Shown here piece after piece: positions 51,293 to 64,000 of a stretch of 64,000 nucleotides of DNA; within the stretch, counting starts at the first letter, position 1; each line of letters starts with the position of its first letter. A model generated the notes under the pieces. That model worked only from the letters and a program-made list of their open reading frames with translations, did no database searches and was not told where the DNA came from. The stretch lies in NCBI GenBank assembly GCA_963070105.1, contig OY718804.1, positions 8,539,817-8,603,816 on the forward strand, written 5' to 3'. The stretch is from Litomosoides sigmodontis (Eukaryota > Nematoda > Chromadorea > Rhabditida > Onchocercidae). A program made the position numbers and the translations under genes.

Positions 51293-53753
51293 ATGGTAGG
51301 AATTGTGATACGATGGTCTAATTCAAACATACGGCAGGCTTGTGTTGGAGCTGTCATTTGTGGCCTATGTATATTATTCCTTGTTGGTAGTGTTTCGATT
51401 ACCAGATCACTGATACTAACAGCAGCAGCATGGCTCTCAGTATTTTCGTTCTTCTCACTGATATCAACAGTTATCTCTTTATCAGTAACACAAAATCCAT
51501 CGGTTAATTATACGTATGGCTTTGCTCGAGCGCCCGTCCTTGCCGTCTTTGCTACAACCGTTAGTGCTTATTTGCCTTTTTTTTACTTGATTTTAACATT
51601 TTTTCTAATATTACAAAGGACCATGTATATAGCTGTTTCAAATTTTAACTCGAATTTTGTCAACTATTATACATAATGTTTTTCTATAAGGAATTATGTG
51701 AAGGAAGTTGTTTTATATTGGATGTTAATTTTCGTAGGTGGTCGTAAAGTGATTAGAAAAGGACCTAATGAATGCTGCAGTTATAAGTAATTATTGATGC
51801 GTCGACGAATACAGAAACTATGACTTCTTTGATTCATATTTTGAAGTTCCTCTTTTTTTGTCTCTTTAAATGTTGTCTTCTTTAGGTACTTGCAACTTTG
51901 GCAGCAATATTTTTGATTAAAAAGAGTATGGAGCATATCTTGGAGAATGATCATCATCTTCATCCAAACGGTTTATATATTTTTGGCGCTATTGCAGCAT
52001 CAGTTTCATTAGAAATTGCTGCTTATGGTGTCAAAAATCAACCAATACAGCATGTACTTACTGCATCCAGTAGTTCTTCATTGCAAGTAAGCTTCTGACA
52101 TTTCTGCATACTGTACGGAGAATTTTTCCAATCTGCGCTCACTACGATTTTCCTGCTTTTTTTGATGGTTTGGATACATTCTATTAGGTAATTGAAAATC
52201 TTCCTCTCAGAAGAGAGGAGAAGAGGATGGAGGCGGAAGAAAAAGTAGATTAAGTAGAATTTCGTCTCGGTGGTAAACGTTCGGGAAGATAAGTTCAAAA
52301 TTGGTTGAATTTTTTTCTTAGAAAAAAAAACAACAACAATATTATTATTTTCAGGAACATTTTGCTGATATTTCTCATGCAATTTGTTACATTTTGCCTG
52401 GTCTTAGTGTGATTTTATTGCCCAGACTGAATGCTTTATCACTTCTGGCTCTTTTGACAACTGTAGCGTGTGTAATTACACATTGGTAAGGAATTTCATC
52501 CTATATTTTACGCAATTTTAGAAATTGTTTCCTAGTTGAAGTAAGCTATTTCTACAAAAAATAAACTATTTCTACATCTTTCTTTCTCACCTACCTCACT
52601 GCTGATTTTCCTTATTTTCCCCAATTTCTGTGAAACCTTCGATTTGCGATCAGATATATAGAATTAAGCGATCTGCTCTGAAAACTATATCATTCTCTTT
52701 TTGAAGGTTTATATCGAATTTGTGGTGGATTGATGCGGTTGCTACGTTAGTACTTTCAGTTTGCATATTTCTTACAATGTGGCCACTATCAAAATATACT
52801 GGTCGAATATTACTACAAACCACTCCACCGCATATTCACAACCAGTTAGATAGGTAAGTAAATAATGAAGTAACAAGTGGTTAATATGAGAATTTCAGAT
52901 TTATGTATTTCGCATAGTGGTTATAAATTACTCTCATGTGGTTAATTTATCGGTATTATAACTGAAAATCGAGTTCTCTGTAACATATAAATCGTAACGG
53001 TATCTATTCTGGACTTATTAATCCGTAATTTTTAATTTGTAAATTAATTTCTCGATTTTTAAAATATTTTTTTGTTGAAATTCCCCTGACAAGAAAAGTA
53101 TGCTTTTATGGTTTTCAAAATTTTCCTGTCTTTGCTGATTTCATCCTTCCGTAAATTCTCATAATCACTGATTTAGGTGCATATCAGAAGCATCGACAAT
53201 AGATGGAGTTCTAGAATTACGGCTAGCCCATTTTTGGCAGTTAGACTTCACAACAATGGCTGGTACAGTGGATGTTCGCATACGTCGAGATGCTGACGAA
53301 CAGTTGGTGCTAGCTTTGGTTACTGAAAAGCTTTCTGCTGTAATTTCCATATTAACGGTGCAGGTAAAAATAGTAATTTTTATGATTCGAAGGTATATAT
53401 GATTCAATTTAAATTTACACCAAATTAGAAATTTTTCTTAAGCGTACAAGGGAAATAACTCATGTTGCTATTTACTATTATAAACAGCAGTCGGAAAATT
53501 GGAATATATGATAGCAGTTAAAGAGAATGTTTTTCAGATTGTGAAGGATATAGTGACAGGTTGGCAAACGACATGTAAGACTCATTCAGCGCCATACGAT
53601 CTGCTGCGACCTCCACAATTTCGTTCCTCTATTTCATTAAATCAATTCGAAGAATCACATTCTCATTCTCATTCTCATTTTCATGATCATGAACATAATA
53701 ACTCCAACGAATGTCATGGCCATTCACATGATGTTCATCATACATCTCATTAA
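51293..53753 (+). CDS. ZnT6-like cation diffusion facilitator (SLC30A6)
   Basis: Member of the ZnT6 branch, which forms a Golgi heterodimer with ZnT5 and is itself thought not to transport zinc. Six exons (51293-51559, 51886-52086, 52355-52485, 52707-52853, 53177-53363 and 53538-53753) close to 382 residues. Features: TM1-2, FARAPVLAVFATTV, a TM3-4 region, EHFADISHAICYILPGLSVI, WWIDAVATLVLSV, LLQTTPPHIHNQLDR, and a cytoplasmic domain with AHFWQLDFTTMAGTVDVRIR. The TM2 zinc ligands are absent: the position aligned with human ZnT6 F-D has F51-S52. The C-tail is unusually His-rich (53660-53750), with alternating His-Ser. The acceptor just before the ATG suggests trans-splicing or an upstream exon. 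The gene lies 723 bases upstream of clk-1 on the same strand. From memory, the C. elegans orthologue toc-1 also neighbours clk-1. Confidence 0.92.
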
Positions 53754-54336
53754 TTGGTCTGGTGTCTGGCTGCTAAATATATTCAAAAAACTTCAAATTT
53801 ATATTTATAATTCTTTTTTGAAAAATTAGTTATAAAATTGGGAAATTACATCATTTTTTAAGCCATATATCAAATTGATAGGAAGAAAATAATAAAGTTT
53901 TTTATTCAATGATTCTTTATTGGGTTGTCAAAAAAAATGAATAAATTGTGCAAACTGGTTGGAAGCAATAAAAGTTATAAGGAATAATTGGAATTTATGA
54001 CAATGAGATAATTAAGATACCGTAAATTCGTGCATTATCAATTTATTTCTTGCTTGTAATGAATTTGTGAAATCATTTTACGTTGCACTTTTTTTCGTTT
54101 CTATTATGCAGCATGCTTTGTTCACGGCATGTGATAGGTTTTTAAGAGGCAAATTTCTCGTTATAACAATAAAAATTACTTTTATTGTGATTGAATCTGC
54201 AAAGATGTATCGCAAATATAAATATCTGAAAAAAAATTCATACATGCAATTTTAATGTTTATAGGCTTAATATTAATAATTATTGTTAATAATAATCAAT
54301 AAACCATAATTTTACGAAGGAAAATAAACTTAGTCA

Positions 54337-54368
54337 AATTTCCGGGTATTCAATAATACCCGGAAATT
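54337..54368. repeat. Perfect intercistronic hairpin, 14-bp arms
   Basis: Arms 54337-54350 and 54355-54368 (AATTTCCGGGTATT and complement) flank a CAAT loop. It lies between the zinc transporter stop and the clk-1 start, about 110 bases before the clk-1 ATG. Confidence 0.92.
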
Positions 54369-54476
54369 ATGATGTAATTTCGATGTGTTAGACTTTTATT
54401 AGAAATGAAATTAAATTAAAAATAAACTAATTAAAGCGATTAATTGGATCCTTTTCAACGATTTCCAGCTCAATCA

Positions 54477-57400
54477 ATGTATAAGACATTGGTGCGTTAT
54501 GCGCACAAACTAAGCAGAAGGGAGTTGCTAACAAAAATTTTACGCGTTGACCATATTGGTGAATTAGCTGCTCTGCGCATTTATGATGGACAAAAAGCCG
54601 TTATACCCTGTAACTTTCTTGGTTATCTATTTTTTTTCGAACAGATAGTATTTTATTTTTACGCATAAATTAATAGGTCAACGCAACGGTTGGTCAGTCA
54701 GATCGATTATCATTCTTTCCATTGAAAATCATATGTTAAAGATATCATTTTCGAGCGATCAATAATTTAATGACAATCATAGCTTATTACATAAAATGTA
54801 AATTTTGTTGTGTTGAATATGATTTAGAGATGAGTGAGAGAAGCCTTCGCATACGTGCTTTTTGTCCACCCAAAAATTCAACAGAAATTAATCTCAAGTT
54901 TATTCTCCTTTTTTTTGGAAGGGTGATAATTGAGTGGATCGAATTTTTTTTAGGCTTTCAAATATTTTTTAAAAGTGCACTTATTTGAAATAGTAGAATG
55001 AGTAATTTCTTTTGTATGATTTGCAGGCAAACATCCATCCAGACTTATAATTGAAGAAATGCAAGCACAAGAAAAGCAGCATCTTGACATAATGGAGCGA
55101 TTATGCGCAAAACATAACATACAACCGACAATTTTAGCCCCATTTTTAAGCATTGCTGCTTATGCTTTAGGTTCATTTCTCTTCTTTTAACTTAAGTGAA
55201 AAGCGATTAGAAATGCTGATTTATGCTTAAAATAAAATTAAACGATACTTTTTATAAGATCATTTCTCTCCGTAATTTTGAATTTCAAAAAATTCCAACA
55301 TTTCATTGTTTCTTGTTCTCGATTATTAACTTACCTTAATAAAACCCCAATCATTTTTTTACTGTTTTAAATATAGCAATTTTGTAAGTACTACTTTTCA
55401 AATTTGTATATGAACTGTTATTTTTCTTTTTTTCTACTAAACAATATTACTCTTTCTTGTTTATCTTTCAATAACCAATTAAATTTTTTCGAGAGCTAAA
55501 AGTATCTCAAAATATTGCTTTTCAAATTAAAAAAAAATCGATTGTTTTTTTATAATTTTTTTGAAGAATACTTCGTGTTATTTGTTTTTAATTTAAGGAA
55601 AAAATTTTATTCTTTTGGAATGATGTCTTCACAACTGATGCACATATAGACTAGACATGCTGAATGCGCTGTTGCGAATGATGAAATTTAATTAAAAATT
55701 CTTGGACAAGTGGATTGCCATGTAGTAATATATCGCTTATTTATCCCTTCAGTTTGTGCTAGGCGAGCATTACAATACGAGCTCATAGCTATCAAGGCAA
55801 AAGCTAAATATTCCATTTCTCCGTAACCGACATTCAATTTCTGGCTATGGCTTCAGCTCAGAAGAAAGAGGAAAAGAGAATTAATTAACTTAGACAATCC
55901 GTTAAATCACATATATTATTACACTTAAAATATATTACTACATTTATTACCACTATTATTAATCATTATTATTATTAATTATCATTATTATTATTTTTAT
56001 TCGTTATTCAGGGCTGCTATTATACAGTTAATAATGCAAAAGCAAATTTAAAATGAAGCAAAAGTTTATCTTTGAAAAAGAATTTTTTAAATTGTTTTTT
56101 TGATTCTCCCTTTTGTTTTCCAATTCTTCATTTTTTTTATTGTTTTTATTAAATCAAAAAAAAGTATATGATTTTATGTTTAAATGAAAAAAAAGATTAC
56201 TATTTATGACTACAATCACTACTATTATTTATTACTTAGTATTGTTTATTATTATCTACCGTTTTTACTTATAATTTATTTTTATTTGTCACTATTATCA
56301 CTATTCATCATTACTCTTATTATTAATAAATGTGTCTGCACTTTCGCTACATATCCAATATCTTAATCCTAAACTTTTACAATTTTTTTTCAGAGAGAGC
56401 GTGTTTGATAGTGAAATATTTTTAAAAAGAGAAGTAACAATGAAAGAGTTGAGTAGGATGGTTTAAATCACCAAATAGTAAAACAGATAGAAAAAAAAGA
56501 CGGAATTTTATCATGATTTTGTTTTAAAGCTCTCTCTCTCTCTCTCTCTCTTAGATCTTAGGTCTAAAACTAAGAAGTGAAAGTGTGATTCCGAATTAAG
56601 ACTTGTTCCTTCTGTCTGTCATACTTAAATTTATTTTTTTTCCTTTTCCTTCTTTGAACAAAATTCTTTCTTTTTATTTTTTCATTTCTTCATTGAATCT
56701 AATTTTTCATCCTCAAATTTCAACTGATCACTTTTTGCTTTGTTTTAAAGTTGCAAAAAGATTCCTGCAAAAGAGAGAAAAAAGTTTTTCCAAGGTGTTG
56801 GAACGGCCCTTTGCGGGAAAGAAACTGCAATGGCTTGTACGACAGCAGTGGAAGAGCTAATTGGTGAACATTACAACGAGCAGTTGATGGAATTACTTGA
56901 TGACAATCCCACGGATCACGCTGAACTCCTAAAGGTTATTTATTTCTCATAAATCTTCCTGCTCGCACTGTTGCGGTGGTTTGATTGATTTGAATTGCAT
57001 GGAAAGGTTCAACTGATGATGTATGTATAGCATTTGCATGTCTCGCTACCTCTAAAAGTCTGAGCTGCAATATTGTTTTTCTTATTGCTAATTGATTGCA
57101 AGAAAAACAAAATTCACAGAGAGAAAATGAAACTTTTGAATTTAAAAATTTCACCTAAATATTGTAGATCTTAACGAAACTACGTGACGATGAGTTGCAT
57201 CACTATGATGTTGGAGTTGAAAATGATGGATTAAAGGTAAGTAATTTCGTGCAATGCTTGATAGATAAGTGTAATAATAAAATTTTTGTTATCATCTATT
57301 TTGAAAAAAAAATATTTAAAAAGCATTAATACAGTGATGAGGAACCAATTTTTTTTTTAATAAAACGAATTTTTCATATTAAATTTGGAAAAGCTTGTCT

Positions 57401-57585
57401 CTTTCCAGCGAAGCGTTTCTTCCTAACAAAGAAAGAAAATAGGAAGGCATTGAAATGATTGTTGGTTTTTTTGTTTTTTTGCTAAAAGATGAGGCAATAC
57501 TTTGCAGGCACCACAATATGAGACACTGAAATGGTTCATTCAGACTGGCTGCAAGGGAGCCATTTGGTTAGCTGAACGAATGTAA
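54477..57585 (+). CDS. clk-1: 5-demethoxyubiquinone hydroxylase, COQ7 / CLK-1
   Basis: Mitochondrial di-iron hydroxylase catalysing the penultimate step of ubiquinone synthesis. Five exons (54477-54609, 55027-55170, 56795-56934, 57168-57236 and 57508-57585) close to 187 residues, the same length as C. elegans CLK-1. Di-iron ligand motifs are present: [23 protein letters not shown] and DELHHYD, together with [25 protein letters not shown] and the C-terminal [14 protein letters not shown] short basic N-terminus ([18 protein letters not shown]) suits a mitochondrial presequence. An acceptor (ATTTCCAG) lies 9 bases before the ATG, as expected for a downstream, spliced-leader-processed operon gene. 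Intron 2 (55171-56794) is 1.6 kb and contains ATT-rich runs and a CT repeat at about 56529-56551. Confidence 0.96.
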
Positions 57586-58903
57586 ATAATTACGCACGAA
57601 GTATGCATCTAATATTTCATGAATTATTAGTAAATGTTCTCGAGAGTTCTGAGTAACTAATGAATGAATGAGTTAATATAATTGGTTGATTTCTTAAGAA
57701 CATTTGTTTGTAATTAAAAATAATTATGTAATTAAAAAATAATTAAATCATTGTTGAATTAAAACGAATTGATTTGAGATGTGATAGATTGAAACAAACT
57801 GTTAATGATTGCTACAAACAATCCATTACTCCTTCGTTCGACGTAATGACGTAATGAGAGCTAAGTGAGCAATTTGTTGAATTCACGTGCTTGTACAAAT
57901 GAATGAATCTTTTATTTCTCATTTTATTAAGTAAGCATTTGTCTTAGGAAATCAAATTATCTCAAACTCTGATAAGCTAATGCCTTTACAAAGCTAATAA
58001 TTCGTCCTGCGTTATCGGTGTAATAGTCCGATTGTAAAATAATGTAATACACAGACTGTTTGATAATAAATTCTTTTCCTTTGCATATTTTTTCAATTGA
58101 ACGAATTAGACATCCATTTCTCTGTCTCTCTCTTCCTCTCAAATAAATGAAATATTTTTCAATGACCATTTTTTAGCTTTTCAAATAATACCATAAATTT
58201 CATTAATCCTCTTCCCATTCCATTCTTTTAATAGCTGCGTTCCCTTTTTGTTTTTCATCATTTGCTAATGTTTGAATACGAAATAATGAAGTATTTTATT
58301 ACACAGATAGTTAGTTAGTTTATGAACACTGATAGTTATCAAAAGCATAAGCACTGACTGCATTTGCCAATTGCAAGACGATAATAATTAAATTTTGAAT
58401 AAAATAGAAATAAAATGAGTGATTTGATATCCTTTATCTTTTGCAATGTATCGTAAGCCATCCAAAAGTGCTTCTTCCCTCAGTTATTCGAAAAAAATAA
58501 AGTTGCTAATTTTCATAAAAGAATGTTATTATTATTGGATTTTCTAAAAAAAATTGCGTATAATTTGCCAACAACTTGCTTCTTACTTTTCAGTACATTC
58601 TCAGATAACTTTATGGAAAAAAATGAAGAATTTCAGAAGATGGGAGGAAACGTTCGGAGAAAAGGAATGTGTAAATATGCAAATGATTAGTGGATAAAAA
58701 GCAAAACGAAATTATATTTGAAAGTTGATGAAATGATTGATTGGTTGATTGAATGATCAGTTGATTGAATTTTCCACCAGCAATAGCAAATTATTCATTA
58801 ACGAATTAGGAGTTATGGTAATATAGCACAAATTTGTATAAATGTTCGTCATGGCATGAAAGATGAATTCTCTCTTATTTCCATGGAAGAGTTCGTTTCC
58901 TTT
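57586..58903. other. Convergent intergenic region
   Basis: About 1.3 kb between the ends of clk-1 (+) and the tubulin gene (-). AT-rich; no exon, RNA gene or repeat that I can support. Confidence 0.55.
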
Positions 58904-63945
<5,042 letters not shown>

Positions 63946-64000
63946 TTAAAAAGAAACTAATTTTTAATCATAAAAATTTTTAAATTAAAATAATCAATGA

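Overview
The window is nuclear DNA of a nematode. Every recognisable gene is intron-rich, the DNA is AT-rich, splice acceptors follow the worm TTTTCAG pattern, and the best family matches are worm proteins (CGH-1, CLK-1, KAP-1, LC8, p23). The AT-rich intergenic DNA and the long simple repeats would fit a clade III (spirurid or filarial) worm. That assignment is inference, not demonstrated. From memory, the C. elegans orthologues of cgh-1, arx-4, dlc-1, daf-41/p23, kap-1 and clk-1 all lie on chromosome III, so the window looks like part of the same ancestral linkage block.

Layout. 0.2-2.9 kb (-): CGH-1/DDX6 RNA helicase. 9.2-11.5 kb (-): TMEM120-family membrane protein. 15.7-21.0 kb (-): divergent SLC6-type transporter. 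23.5-26.8 kb (+): ARPC2 of the Arp2/3 complex. 28.4-29.0 kb (+): dynein light chain LC8. 31.7-33.0 kb (+): p23 co-chaperone. 37.2-42.1 kb (+): RRM protein of the eIF4B/eIF4H (DRR-2) type. 43.0-44.0 kb (+): possible small unidentified gene. 44.3-45.2 kb (-): unidentified 168-residue IQ-motif protein. 45.6-50.3 kb (+): KAP-1, kinesin-II associated. 51.3-53.8 kb (+): ZnT6-like zinc transporter. 54.5-57.6 kb (+): CLK-1/COQ7. 58.9 kb to beyond 63.9 kb (-): alpha-tubulin carrying Lys40, lacking only its start exon.

I rebuilt exon structures by hand from reading frame, splice sites and phase. In every gene listed with exons the phases close and the protein length agrees with its family where a family is known. 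Themes are cytoskeleton and cilia (ARPC2, LC8, KAP-1, tubulin), mRNA handling (CGH-1, eIF4B-like) and a probable conserved ZnT6/CLK-1 transcription unit.

Non-coding structure of interest: RFX/X-box-like palindromes near kap-1, dlc-1 and elsewhere; several snap-back hairpins in introns and intergenic DNA; a perfect 228-copy ATT array in a tubulin intron; two TA arrays; a likely GC-AG intron; and a tRNA-derived element candidate. I found no CRISPR array, no intact transposon and no sign of bacterial transfer. Nothing here is clearly a new biological system. The strongest novelty candidates are the bidirectional kap-1/IQ-protein promoter and the hairpin set.
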